From: Chitinophaga polysaccharea
Lineage (GTDB): Bacteria > Bacteroidota > Bacteroidia > Chitinophagales > Chitinophagaceae
DNA length: 64,000 nucleotides
Assembly (NCBI RefSeq): GCF_007829335.1
Contig: NZ_VIWO01000003.1
Span: 1-64,000 of the forward strand
Direction: 5' to 3'
This document shows positions 52,719 through 61,747 of the stretch, piece after piece. Under the pieces are notes generated by a model. The model worked only from the letters and a program-made list of their open reading frames with translations, did no database searches and was not told the DNA's origin. The position numbers and the translations under genes were made by a program. The first letter of the stretch is position 1. Each line of letters opens with the position of its first letter.

Positions 52719-54425
52719 TTAGTATCCTGCCGCACTATCATCGCCCCGTTTATCGCCGGATGCTTCCAGAAAGCGGCTCTCAGGAGCTCTTTTAATGATT
52801 TCGGTGCGGCCTATGGGCCCACGGTTATTAATTTTATATCCCATGGCTTCCAGCGCCTGGATGGTGCTGTCGGGAAAGTCTTTTTCCACGGCAATTTCAT
52901 CCGGTAGCCACTGGTGGTGAAATTTGGGCTTATTAATGGCATCTGCCGGCGACATACCAAATTCCAGGGTGTTCATCAATGCCTGGAAGACAGACGTGAT
53001 GATGGTAGACCCTCCGGGAGTACCGAGAGAATATAGCACCTGGTTTTGTTGTAATACCAGGGTAGGCGTCATGGAGCTGAGCATGCGCTTGGATGGTGCA
53101 ATGGAGTTGGCTTCGGTGCCTACCAGGCCATACATATTAGGTACGCCGGGTTTTACGCTGAAGTCATCCATTTCGTTATTGAGCAAAAAGCCGGATTTGC
53201 CCACTACCGTTCTGCTACCGAAGTGGCCATTGAGCGTAGTGGTTACCGCCACGGCATTCCCGTCTTCATCGATAACACTTAGATGGGTAGTTTCTTCACT
53301 TTCTGGCAGTACGCCAGCTTTGGTTTTATCGCTGGAACCGGCCTTGCCTGGCGTGAAGTCTTGCATGCGGGCGGCCAGGTATTTTTTGTTGGTCAATTTT
53401 GCTACTGGTACTTTCACAAAGTCGGGGTCGCCCAGGAACTGTGCACGGTCGGCGTAGGCTCTGCGTTCTGCTTCCACCATCAATTGTACAGACTGTGGGG
53501 ATTGAAAGCCCCATTGCGACAACGGATAGTTTTCCACCATCCCCATCAGCTGTTGCAGGCAAATGCCTCCGCTGGAAGGCAGAGGCATGGTTACAATCGT
53601 ATAGCCTTTGTAGTTAAAAGCTACGGCGTCTCTTTCACGGGCCTTGTAGTTTTTCAGGTCCTGGAGGGAGATGATACCATGGCCTCTTTTCATTTCTGCT
53701 ACGATATTAGCGGCAGTTTCACCCTGGTAAAACCCGGCTGCGCCTTTATTGCGTATAAGCGTGAGCGTATGTGCCAGCTCCTTCTGAATCAGGGTATCGC
53801 CTGCTTTCCAGGGTTGATCTTTAACGAATGCTGTTTTGCTGGTATTTAGTCTTTCGAAATCGGCTCTGGCGGCGTTTAGCCCATTGGCCTCGGCTGCTGT
53901 GATCACGAATCCTTTCTCTGCCAGCCGGATAGCAGGAGCTATTAGTTTGGAGAAAGGCAGTTTGGCGTATTTCATGGAAGTAAAGAGTCCCGCTACGGTG
54001 CCGGGGACGCCGGCCGCCAGGTGTCCATCCAGGCTAAGCTGGGTAATGGGATTGCCTGCTGAGTCGAGATACATATCCCTGCTGGCGCTAGCCGGGGCGG
54101 TTTCGCGGTAGTCGATAGCTATATTGCGTCCATTTTTCAGATGCCCCACGAGGAATCCACCGCCGCCAAGGTTACCGGCGCCGGGGTATACCACTGCCAG
54201 CGCCAGCTGGGTGGCAATGGCGGCGTCGATGGCATTCCCACCCTGTTGCAGTATCATGGCGCCCACCCGGCTGGCCAGGGGATGTGCTGATACTACAGCA
54301 CCATGCAATACTTTGATGTCTTTCTCAATCGTATAATCGAAAGGATGTAGATCATCTATGGGTTGTTGGGCACGGCCGGTCTGCCAGGTACACACCGCCA
54401 GTCCGAGCAGGATCAGGAAACGCAT
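52719..54425 (-). CDS. ggt: Gamma-glutamyltransferase
   Basis: The 568-residue precursor has a signal peptide (MRFLILLGLAVCTWQTGRAQ) and is autoprocessed in the periplasm. Processing occurs before the nucleophile T379 in EETTHLSVID, giving large and small subunits. Other marks are HPLASRVGAMILQQGGNAIDAAIATQLALAVVYPGAGNLGGGGFLVG near residue 50 and DYRETAPASASRDM near 100. MPLPSSGGICLQQLMGM and NNEMDDFSVKPG with SMTPTLVLQ lie near the glycine-rich substrate pocket. It hydrolyses or transfers gamma-glutamyl groups from glutathione-like compounds. It heads the operon GGT, DinB-like, lipoprotein, PLP enzyme. Confidence 0.95.
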   Translation of the reverse strand: MRFLILLGLAVCTWQTGRAQQPIDDLHPFDYTIEKDIKVLHGAVVSAHPLASRVGAMILQQGGNAIDAAIATQLALAVVYPGAGNLGGGGFLVGHLKNGRNIAIDYRETAPASASRDMYLDSAGNPITQLSLDGHLAAGVPGTVAGLFTSMKYAKLPFSKLIAPAIRLAEKGFVITAAEANGLNAARADFERLNTSKTAFVKDQPWKAGDTLIQKELAHTLTLIRNKGAAGFYQGETAANIVAEMKRGHGIISLQDLKNYKARERDAVAFNYKGYTIVTMPLPSSGGICLQQLMGMVENYPLSQWGFQSPQSVQLMVEAERRAYADRAQFLGDPDFVKVPVAKLTNKKYLAARMQDFTPGKAGSSDKTKAGVLPESEETTHLSVIDEDGNAVAVTTTLNGHFGSRTVVGKSGFLLNNEMDDFSVKPGVPNMYGLVGTEANSIAPSKRMLSSMTPTLVLQQNQVLYSLGTPGGSTIITSVFQALMNTLEFGMSPADAINKPKFHHQWLPDEIAVEKDFPDSTIQALEAMGYKINNRGPIGRTEIIKRAPESRFLEASGDKRGDDSAAGY

Positions 54426-54565
54426 GGGTATCGTGTTTGAAGCTAAATTAAGATAAGCGCCGAACTATAGGAAATTTATCATCCTGAGAACAGGGGAAAC
54501 CTTCATTCAAACAGCCATAACCGGAAAACAATTCCTACCTTACGTGTCTAATTATCAGGCTTTCT

Positions 54566-57106
54566 ATGCACAGACTCGTTTTATTGACGTTCGTGATGCT
54601 GGGCTTTCTTTATACCCATGCCCAGGTACCTACTCCGGATCAATTCCTCGGCTATCCCCTGGGGGCTCAGTTTACTCCTCATTACCGGGTACTCGACTAT
54701 TTCAGGCAGGTAGCTGCTACCGCTAAAAATATAAAGCTGGAACAGTATGGCACCACTTACGAAGGCCGGCCCCTGATGATGGCCATTGTAGCCTCCCCGG
54801 AAAATTTTGGCCGCCTGGAAGAAATCCGGCAGCATAGCCTTGATCTTTCCAATGCCCGCGGCAGCAGCAACGGAGAGGAGCCGGTTATTGTATGGCTAAG
54901 CTACAATGTACACGGTAATGAAGCCGTATCTACAGAAGCGGCGATGCAAACGCTCTATGAACTGGTGAATAACGCCAATGCACAAACGCAGCAGTGGCTG
55001 AAAAATACCGTAGTCATTATTGACCCCTGCCTGAACCCAGATGGGAGGGAGCGATACGTGAATTTTTATAATGCTACCCGCGCGGTGAAACCCAATGTAT
55101 ACGCCTGGTCCCGCGAGCATAATGAGCCGTGGCCCGGTGGAAGGTCCAATCACTACTATTTTGACCTAAACCGCGACTGGGCCTGGCAAACACAGAAAGA
55201 ATCGCAACAACGGATCGCGAAATACAACCAATGGATGCCCCAACTCCACGTTGACTTTCACGAGCAGGAAATAGAAGCACCTTATTATTTCGCGCCGGCA
55301 GCAGAACCGTTCCATGATGCCATTACGCCCTGGCAGCGGGAAATACAGGTGTTGATAGGCCGCAATAATGCAAAATATTTTGATCAGCAGGGCTGGTTGT
55401 ACTTTACCAGGGAGCGTTTCGACTTGTTCTATCCCAGCTATGGCGACACTTATCCCATGTATAACGGAGCTATTGGCATGACCTATGAACAGGGGGGCAG
55501 CGGAAGGGCAGGTGTGGCTGTGCTGAAGAGAGATGGCGATACCCTGACCTTATCTGATCGTATTGCACATCATTTTACCACGGGGATGTCTACCATTGAA
55601 GTAGCTTCCCTGCAAGCCGGAAAGATCATCACGGAATATGCCCATTATTTTCAGACAGCCCAGAAAACGCCGCAGGGAGGCTATAAAGCCTATGTGGTGA
55701 AAGCCAACGGCAACACTGAAAAGCTGAATGCGCTGGCCGATCTCCTGCGCCGGAATAATATTGAAGTAGGCTATGGCGCCAATACAGGCAGTGCCAGTGG
55801 ATTTAACTATTTCACCGGCAAAACGGAGTCCTTTACCATCGATAAAGAAGACCTGGTGATCAGCGCCTTTCAGCCTCACTCCAATATGCTGCGGGTACTG
55901 TTTGAGCCAGTATCTCACCTGACAGATTCCGTAACCTATGATATTACTGCCTGGGCGCTGCCCTATGCTTACGGGCTCACTTCCTATGCCGTAAAACAGC
56001 CGCTTACACCAGCGGCCACCACGGCAACTATACGTAACAACACGCCGTTATCGGCCCAGAAGCCTTATGCCTACCTGGCCCAATGGAACAGCGTACGTGA
56101 CGTGAAGTTCCTGTCGGCGTTATTGCAGCATGATATTAAAGTACGTTTTACAGAGGCGCCTTTTAGCGTTGGTGGAAAGGACTTCTCTGCCGGTACGCTG
56201 ATCATCACCCGTTCCGGTAATTCCACCCGTGGCGACCAGTTCGACCAGTTTATTACCTCACAGGCCAATCGTTTCAAAATCTCCCTCGACGCAGTGTCCA
56301 GCGGATTTGTAGATAAGGGAACTGACTTTGGTTCTGATAAAATCCGGTTCATCAAAAAGCCCAGCGTAATGTTGCTGACCGGCGACGGCGTTTCTTCACT
56401 GGGCACAGGGGAAATCTGGCATTTCTTTGAGCAACAGCTGGATTATCCTCTAACGGTAGTGAATGAACGAAATTTAGGAGATGTCAACTGGGATCAGACC
56501 GATGTCCTGATCTTACCGGAAGGCAACTATAAATTATTCAGTGATAAGGCTGCTGCAGAGCGCTTGAAAGAATGGGTGAACAATGGCGGTAAACTTATTA
56601 CCATCGAGGGTGCTGCGGTGGGACTGGCCGGTTTGGACTGGGGCATAAAACTGAAGAAAGAAAAAGAAAAAGAAGAAGAACAGAAGGACGATAAGGGAAA
56701 AGTTGCCCCTGTCAATAACTACGATATCCTGAAGCCCTACGCCAATAGGGAACGAGAGAGTATCCGCCAGTTTGTTCCAGGCGCTATTTATAAAGTGCAG
56801 CTGGACACTACCCATCCGCTGGCATTTGGCTATGGCCCTTACTATTATACCCTAAAGCAGGATGCCCATTTGTATGATTTCATTGAAAATGGCGGCTGGA
56901 ATGTAGGCGTATTGAAGAAAGACAGTTACCTCAGTGGTTTTGTGGGTGCAGATACCCGGGCGCAGCTGAAAGACGGATTACTGTTTGGGGTGAAGGAAAT
57001 GGGCAGTGGTCAGTTGATTATCCTGGCAGATAACCCATTATTCAGAAGCTTCTGGGAAAACGGTAAGTTGTTGTTCGGCAACGCGGTGTTCCTGGTAGGA
57101 CAATAA
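54566..57106 (+). CDS. M14 zinc carboxypeptidase-family secreted peptidase
   Basis: The 846-residue protein has a signal peptide (to about residue 20) and an M14 domain at about 35-330. Zinc ligands are H116 and E119 in YNVHGNEAVSTE and H232 in VDFHEQEI. The substrate-binding region contains IDPCLNPDGRERYVNF and YYFDLNRDWAWQTQKESQQR. A C-terminal part of about 450-846 holds beta-rich and flavodoxin-like text (VLLTGDGVSSLGTGEIWHFFEQQLDYPLTVV), with a Lys/Glu-rich linker near residue 692-712. It should trim peptides outside the cytoplasm. Single gene, divergent from ggt across 140 bp. Confidence 0.9.
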   Translation: MHRLVLLTFVMLGFLYTHAQVPTPDQFLGYPLGAQFTPHYRVLDYFRQVAATAKNIKLEQYGTTYEGRPLMMAIVASPENFGRLEEIRQHSLDLSNARGSSNGEEPVIVWLSYNVHGNEAVSTEAAMQTLYELVNNANAQTQQWLKNTVVIIDPCLNPDGRERYVNFYNATRAVKPNVYAWSREHNEPWPGGRSNHYYFDLNRDWAWQTQKESQQRIAKYNQWMPQLHVDFHEQEIEAPYYFAPAAEPFHDAITPWQREIQVLIGRNNAKYFDQQGWLYFTRERFDLFYPSYGDTYPMYNGAIGMTYEQGGSGRAGVAVLKRDGDTLTLSDRIAHHFTTGMSTIEVASLQAGKIITEYAHYFQTAQKTPQGGYKAYVVKANGNTEKLNALADLLRRNNIEVGYGANTGSASGFNYFTGKTESFTIDKEDLVISAFQPHSNMLRVLFEPVSHLTDSVTYDITAWALPYAYGLTSYAVKQPLTPAATTATIRNNTPLSAQKPYAYLAQWNSVRDVKFLSALLQHDIKVRFTEAPFSVGGKDFSAGTLIITRSGNSTRGDQFDQFITSQANRFKISLDAVSSGFVDKGTDFGSDKIRFIKKPSVMLLTGDGVSSLGTGEIWHFFEQQLDYPLTVVNERNLGDVNWDQTDVLILPEGNYKLFSDKAAAERLKEWVNNGGKLITIEGAAVGLAGLDWGIKLKKEKEKEEEQKDDKGKVAPVNNYDILKPYANRERESIRQFVPGAIYKVQLDTTHPLAFGYGPYYYTLKQDAHLYDFIENGGWNVGVLKKDSYLSGFVGADTRAQLKDGLLFGVKEMGSGQLIILADNPLFRSFWENGKLLFGNAVFLVGQ

Positions 57107-57119
57107 AAGCAATAAAAAA

Positions 57120-57154
57120 GCAGCTGTTTTGCACCAGCCGTGCAAAATAGCTGC
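57120..57154. terminator. Terminator between the M14 peptidase and redoxin genes
   Basis: A 15-bp stem with one G-T pair (57120-57134 with 57140-57154) has a 5-nt loop. On the minus strand it is followed by TTTTTTATTG, a canonical rho-independent terminator for the redoxin gene. It lies 13 nt after the plus-strand stop and may also serve it. Confidence 0.85.
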
Positions 57155-57175
57155 CTTCAAAACAGTTTGTACCCC

Positions 57176-57784
57176 TTATAGGTTGCGCTTTATATTACAA
57201 CCCAGGCTATGGGAAGTATTTACTGCTACCGGTTTTCCGGCCAGCATGTCATTAATGGCATTATGAAGCAGCCGTGTTTTTACTGCATCGGCATTTCCCG
57301 GGCTATCATCAATCCCTCCGTTATAGGCCAGGCGGCTATTCTTATTAAATAAAAAGCATTCAGGGGTGTGATTGGCGTCAAAGGCATCTGCCAGCACGGC
57401 TTTCTTATCCACCACGTAATACCAGCTAAATTGTTGTCGGATGGCATATTCCTTCATCGCTGCAAAGGATTCCAGGTCATTACGGGCTGCTTCATTGGAG
57501 TTGACCATTACCACACCGATTTTGTTTTTACGGGCATAAGTACATACCTCGCGCAGCCGGTCGTGATTCCGTTGCATATAAGGACAGCTATTACTGCAAA
57601 AGATCACCAGCAGCCCGTTTTCCTGTTTGGCAGTATTCAGGGAAATCTCTTTGCCTGACACATCCGTACAGTTGAGCTCGGATTTAGGTAATAAGCCGCC
57701 CGGCTCCAACGGTATTTCCAGTTCAGGTTGAAATGAAGAAAGTAGTACAGTACAACAGGATAAATAAAAGGTGGCCTTCATCAT
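57176..57784 (-). CDS. Redoxin/AhpC-TSA-like thioredoxin-fold protein
   Basis: The 202-residue protein has a short N-terminal signal peptide (MMKATFYLSCCTVLLSS) and a thioredoxin fold with the active-site text FCSNSCPYMQRNHDRL near residue 74, which has one conserved cysteine plus an earlier one (C-x3-C). GVVMVNSNEAARNDLESF and HTPECFLFNKNSRLAYNGGIDDS match AhpC/TSA redoxins whose likely role is periplasmic peroxide or thiol handling. It is a single gene with a strong terminator. The exact substrate is unknown. Confidence 0.82.
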   Translation of the reverse strand: MMKATFYLSCCTVLLSSFQPELEIPLEPGGLLPKSELNCTDVSGKEISLNTAKQENGLLVIFCSNSCPYMQRNHDRLREVCTYARKNKIGVVMVNSNEAARNDLESFAAMKEYAIRQQFSWYYVVDKKAVLADAFDANHTPECFLFNKNSRLAYNGGIDDSPGNADAVKTRLLHNAINDMLAGKPVAVNTSHSLGCNIKRNL

Positions 57785-57923
57785 AACAAATGGTTTTCAG
57801 GTCCGGACTAAATATAGTAAATGCGACAGTTATTTGCATGTGTTTGGCAAATAATCATATCAAGATATAGAAGAAAATTACAAAATAAAAATAATTATCA
57901 AGTGTAAAAAAGTAATAAATTGA

Positions 57924-58892
57924 CTATCTGGCGGATAGCGGGGTAGTGCTGGATTTTTCTTCTTGTCTTGCGTCGCTCACACTCCGGATGCTGGCATTTA
58001 ACTCAAAGCCTACGAGGAGAAAGAATGAATTGAAGAAGATCCAGAGCATAAGTACCAGGATGGTACCGATAGAGCCATAGATTTTATTGTAGTTGCCGAA
58101 GTTGTTAACAAACCAGGAGAAGCCGATGGTAACGAGGATCATACAAACTGTGGCCACCGTAGCGCCGGCGGTAATGAATTTCCATTTGCGTGTGGTAGCC
58201 GCGCCGATGCGATAGAGTACTGCGTTGACCGAGTAAAATAGCATTACAATCACTACCCATCTGGCAATATCGAGCACATTTCTTAATGGGGCGCTGGTAA
58301 TGCCTACCAGGTTGAACAGCCAGCGGAGCGTGGTACCCTGGGCAATAATGAGCGCTACGGTAACCAACAGCAACAGTACCAATATGGCAGTAAGCTGGAG
58401 GGCGATTAACCGGTTTTGCCACCATTTTCTTTTCCGGAAGCCGGCGCCCTGTATTTTGGAGAAGGAGCGGAGTATGCCCATGACGCCGTTAGACGAGTAA
58501 AAGAAACCCATCAAGAAGGCGATGGAGAGCAACCCATTACGGTGGGTATACAGGAAATCGTGGATCATTCCCCGCACAATCATGTAGGTATTATAGTTGG
58601 GTGTCAGATCCTGGGCCAGGTCATAGAGAGTAGGCTCTATATTTTTTACCGGTATATAAGGTACCAGGGTAAAGAGGAAGATAAAGAAGGGCGGAATGGC
58701 CAGCAGGAAGTTGAAAGAGATGGCCCTGGCGCGGTCGCCCAGGCCCCTGTTTTTGGTTTCCTGTCCGAAGTGTTTAAGTACATCATACAGCGGTAACCCC
58801 TCAAATCCGGGCAGGATAAGGGTTTTAGTCCTTTCCACCAACCGGCGGTAGGGGCGGGAATGTAGAATGATGTTTTCGGGTTTAAACGGCAA
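57924..58892 (-). CDS. YihY/BrkB-family integral membrane protein
   Basis: The 322-residue membrane protein has the YihY fold with about six transmembrane segments. The start region RARAISFNFLLAIPPFFIFLFTLVPYIP near 57 holds the typical A-x-S-F-x-x-x-L-S/A-x-P-P motif. Further helices are at about 115-140, 175-205, 215-235, 245-270 and 280-300. The C-terminus (EEKSSTTPLSAR) is soluble. The biochemical function is not established; the RNase BN name sometimes given to this family is a misannotation. It is downstream of MltG and separated from it by a strong hairpin. Confidence 0.88.
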   Translation of the reverse strand: MPFKPENIILHSRPYRRLVERTKTLILPGFEGLPLYDVLKHFGQETKNRGLGDRARAISFNFLLAIPPFFIFLFTLVPYIPVKNIEPTLYDLAQDLTPNYNTYMIVRGMIHDFLYTHRNGLLSIAFLMGFFYSSNGVMGILRSFSKIQGAGFRKRKWWQNRLIALQLTAILVLLLLVTVALIIAQGTTLRWLFNLVGITSAPLRNVLDIARWVVIVMLFYSVNAVLYRIGAATTRKWKFITAGATVATVCMILVTIGFSWFVNNFGNYNKIYGSIGTILVLMLWIFFNSFFLLVGFELNASIRSVSDARQEEKSSTTPLSAR

Positions 58893-58910
58893 GTTTATTT
58901 TTTAAAATTG

Positions 58911-58961
58911 ATTATTCCCTTATTTCAACAGCGTTTATTACTGTTAAAATAAGGGAATAAT
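58911..58961 (-). terminator. Terminator of mltG, just upstream of the BrkB gene
   Basis: A 21-bp stem with one mismatch (58911-58931 with 58941-58961) has a 9-nt loop. It lies 21 nt after the MltG stop and only 18 nt before the BrkB start on the minus strand. Confidence 0.8.
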
Positions 58962-58981
58962 TAAATATAATATAGTGTTTG

Positions 58982-60034
58982 CTAGAATCCTCTTTTATTG
59001 AGTTCTGCCTGGTATTTCCTGGCATTCACCAGGTGCTCTTCGTAGGTGGCTGCAAAGGCATGGTAACCGGAAAAATCGGATCTGGCGCAAAAATACAGGT
59101 AATCTGTATCAGGTGTGTTTAATACGGCATTTAATGTTTTTTCTGACGGGGTACAGATAGGACCGGGGGGAAATCCGCTATAACGGTAGGTATTATACGG
59201 AGAATCGAACAGGGTGTGATTTTCCCTTATCCGTTTCAATCCAAAGTCCTGCAAGGCAAACTTCACAGTAGGATCGGCCTGCAGGCGCATGCCTTTACGG
59301 TAGCGGTTCAGGTATACGCTGGAGATCAGCGGCTTTTCATCGTTTTTATTCGATTCCTCTTCCACGATGGAGGCCAGTATGGTCACTTCATTGATAGACA
59401 GGCCCAGCTTGGAGGCTTTTTCTTTCCGGTCGTCCGTCCAGAAAGCCATCCTGGCTTTTTCCAGTTTTTTGAAGACGGCTTCCGCGCCGGTATTCCAGTA
59501 AAACTCATACGTATTAGGCAGTACCCCGCACATCACGGTGTTGGTATCGAGGCCAAACTGACGGAGGTATACTGCGTCGGCCATCAGCGAGCGCAACACT
59601 GTGGAATCGGCTTCCAGGTTATTGGCTATCTTCCTGACAAAATCGTCCTTGGTGCGTATTTTATTGATAACCAGGTCTACGGGTGATTGTTTCCCCGAGC
59701 GCAGCATGCGGGCGATATCGAAATTGCTCATCCCCCGGTTAATCTTATACCGGCCGGCTTTTACCCGGGAAGGATAATCCAGCTGTTGAGCTACCCAATT
59801 GAAGCTGTTGCGGTTGCGAATGATGCCTTGTTCTTCCAGTCCATCCAGCACATTAGCATAAGTGCTGTTGGTACGGACATAGAAATATTTGCTATCGCCA
59901 AAAGCTTTGGTGTTGGGACCAAATACGCGATAGGAGATGTATACCAGGGCTCCGGCCAGCAGGCAGCCGGCAATAACCAGTATTCGCCTTATCCAGACAG
60001 ACTTTGAGCTGGGTTGTTTACTTTTTTTTGCCAT
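58982..60034 (-). CDS. mltG: Endolytic transglycosylase MltG (YceG family)
   Basis: MltG cuts nascent peptidoglycan strands at the membrane and sets glycan length. The 350-residue protein has an N-terminal transmembrane helix (about 13-35), a LysM-like segment (TYANVLDGLEEQGIIRNRNSFNWVAQQLDYPSRVKAGRYKI) and a YceG domain. The catalytic glutamate lies in LASIVEEESNK near residue 215. PLISSVYLNRYRKGMRLQADPTVKFAL and NTYRYSGFPPGPICTPSEKTLNAVLNT follow. It is a single gene with terminators on both sides. Confidence 0.94.
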   Translation of the reverse strand: MAKKSKQPSSKSVWIRRILVIAGCLLAGALVYISYRVFGPNTKAFGDSKYFYVRTNSTYANVLDGLEEQGIIRNRNSFNWVAQQLDYPSRVKAGRYKINRGMSNFDIARMLRSGKQSPVDLVINKIRTKDDFVRKIANNLEADSTVLRSLMADAVYLRQFGLDTNTVMCGVLPNTYEFYWNTGAEAVFKKLEKARMAFWTDDRKEKASKLGLSINEVTILASIVEEESNKNDEKPLISSVYLNRYRKGMRLQADPTVKFALQDFGLKRIRENHTLFDSPYNTYRYSGFPPGPICTPSEKTLNAVLNTPDTDYLYFCARSDFSGYHAFAATYEEHLVNARKYQAELNKRGF

Positions 60035-60114
60035 AGATAGTGTTGGACATTAGAGTGGGGCGAATGCGCGCTATCAGCTGGTTTTTCAATATACTCTGTC
60101 AGTCGCCATTAAAA

Positions 60115-60142
60115 AAAACCTCGCTTTTAACGGCGAGGTTTT
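60115..60142 (-). terminator. Terminator of the secG operon
   Basis: A 10-bp stem AAAACCTCGC/GCGAGGTTTT (60115-60124 with 60133-60142) is followed on the minus strand by eight T. It lies 25 nt after the secG stop. Confidence 0.9.
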
Positions 60143-60166
60143 AAATATTATTATTCAATATGTTAT

Positions 60167-60523
60167 TTATTTCTGTGCAGGAGCAGGGGCCGGAGCCGGA
60201 GCACCGGCAGGTTGCTGAGCCGGAGCCTGTGGTACTACTGGTTGACCACCAGCTGCTTTTTCTATTGCACTGGGAGCCATTTGTTGTACTTTGCTGGTTT
60301 TACCAATGAAAAAAGGAGCAGTCAGGCAGAGTAATGCGATCACTATCGCCAGGATCCAGGTACCTTTTTCCAACACGTCAGTAGTCTGACGCACCCCAAT
60401 CACCTGATTACCAACACCACCGAAGCTGCCGGATAATCCGCCACCTTTAGGATTCTGGATCAGCACAAAGAAGCCTAACAACACACAGGCTAATATGATC
60501 AGGATACCGAAAATTATCAACAT
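60167..60523 (-). CDS. secG: Preprotein translocase subunit SecG
   Basis: The 118-residue membrane protein has two transmembrane helices (about 2-22 and 55-75) separated by a conserved cytoplasmic loop (IQNPKGGGLSGSFGGVGNQVIGVRQTTDVLEKGTW). SecG improves protein export by SecYEG. The C-terminal 35 residues are a Pro/Ala/Gln-rich tail (KAAGGQPVVPQAPAQQP), common in Bacteroidota SecG proteins. It lies 12 nt after the upstream gene and is the last gene of the operon. Confidence 0.95.
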   Translation of the reverse strand: MLIIFGILIILACVLLGFFVLIQNPKGGGLSGSFGGVGNQVIGVRQTTDVLEKGTWILAIVIALLCLTAPFFIGKTSKVQQMAPSAIEKAAGGQPVVPQAPAQQPAGAPAPAPAPAQK

Positions 60524-60535
60524 AGAAATTATTGT

Positions 60536-61714
60536 TTATTTTTTGTCTGTTAGTGACTTTAGTTCTAATATCTTTTGCGCAAAATAAGCGTTTTTGTCGG
60601 GATTAAGCAAACTTAATTTTTGATATATCTTAATCGCGTTGCCGTATTGATGCTGGCGTATCCAGATTTCTGCCAGCGTTTCTGAAACGATGTCGTTGTT
60701 GAATACAATAGAGTTCATAGCCATTTTCTCTACGGTTTCAGACACTTCCGGTTCTTCGTCTTCTTCATAAATGCGGTGCAGTTGCTGCTGGTACCAATCT
60801 TTGCTGGTTTTACCCACAAAGTTGTCTTTCATCTGCCGCAGCCAGGAAGTAAAGCTTTTCATTTCTGCGGCGCGCTGTATGCTTAATTCATCAGCTTCTT
60901 CCGGATTTTTCAATCTTTTATAAGCGAAATAGTCGTCGGTGTATAAAGGTTGGAAAGTAAGTTCCGTTTCTGTTGTATCTACTGCCAATGGGAATATTTT
61001 AATAGGCCCCGGAGAAGGATCTTCTTCTTCCGCTACCGGTAGGTCAACCAGTGCAGGAGGGGGTATTACTGTGGTGGCGTTTGCAGGAAGCACTTTGGTA
61101 TCCTGTTCAAAGTCGGCCACGGCAAGCGGTGTATGGTGAATAATGTCTTGCTGTGGCAGGGCATCTTCCGGAATTATGGGTGCAATGCGGTCTTCCACTA
61201 CGGGCAAGGTAGTTTCCTGTACTATTTCCGCGGCGATGGTGGCTGCAATGTTTTCTTCCGGAACGATACCTTCGGGTGCGACGGAAACAGTAGCTTCTGG
61301 TGCCGGGATTTCTGCAGGGCTGTGGACGGCGGCAATCATATTCCCCGGTTCCTGCTGTGGCAGGGCATCTTCGGGGATTACGGGTGCAATGCGGTCTTCT
61401 GCTACCGGTAAGGTAGTGTCTTGTGCTATTTCCGCAGCGATAGAGGTAGTGGCATCTTCTTCAACGTGCGTACTTTCCGGCATGTCACCAGTGATCAGTT
61501 GGTAGGCATAATGGTGCTGGTCGGTATACAACAGCGCTTTTTTCACGGCATCGCTTTGAAGATTACCGGTTTGCTGGTATACTTTTTTGGCCAGTAACAG
61601 CCTGCCTGCCGCAAAATAAGGGTGATCTGCTACGAGTTGCTCCATTACAGCTTCGTCCACCTGTTGCAGGGAAGACTGTAGAAACACATGCGATATAATC
61701 CTGTTTACCGTCAT
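60536..61714 (-). CDS. Repeat-containing protein of unknown function, between lptE and secG
   Basis: The 392-residue protein has an N-terminal helical part (about 1-80; VMEQLVADHPYFAAGRLLLAKKVYQ) and a long Ala/Pro/Glu-rich middle. The middle carries a 30-residue unit twice (about 92-121 and 160-189: AAEI-Q-TTLPV-EDRIAP-IPEDALPQQ). A C-terminal part with a TPR-like pair of helices ends the protein (ETLAEIWIRQHQYGNAIKIYQKLSLLNPDKNAYFAQKI). The end is typical of proteins found in this position in Bacteroidota. The function is unknown to me. It has no signal peptide and is cotranscribed with lptE and secG. Confidence 0.75.
   Translation of the reverse strand: MTVNRIISHVFLQSSLQQVDEAVMEQLVADHPYFAAGRLLLAKKVYQQTGNLQSDAVKKALLYTDQHHYAYQLITGDMPESTHVEEDATTSIAAEIAQDTTLPVAEDRIAPVIPEDALPQQEPGNMIAAVHSPAEIPAPEATVSVAPEGIVPEENIAATIAAEIVQETTLPVVEDRIAPIIPEDALPQQDIIHHTPLAVADFEQDTKVLPANATTVIPPPALVDLPVAEEEDPSPGPIKIFPLAVDTTETELTFQPLYTDDYFAYKRLKNPEEADELSIQRAAEMKSFTSWLRQMKDNFVGKTSKDWYQQQLHRIYEEDEEPEVSETVEKMAMNSIVFNNDIVSETLAEIWIRQHQYGNAIKIYQKLSLLNPDKNAYFAQKILELKSLTDKK
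61147..61440 (-). repeat. In-frame duplicated segment inside the gene at 60536-61714
   Basis: Two copies of about 90 bp (61147-61236 and 61351-61440) lie 204 bp (68 codons) apart and encode nearly the same 30 residues. Most differences between them are silent or conservative, suggesting a fairly recent in-frame duplication. Confidence 0.75.
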
Positions 61715-61747
61715 AGGTTACTAATGTAATAAAAAATGAGTTACCGG

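Noticed and set aside
61147..61440. CRISPR-like repeats
   Set aside because: There are only two long units, in frame inside a coding gene, with a 114-bp spacer. No cas genes are present.
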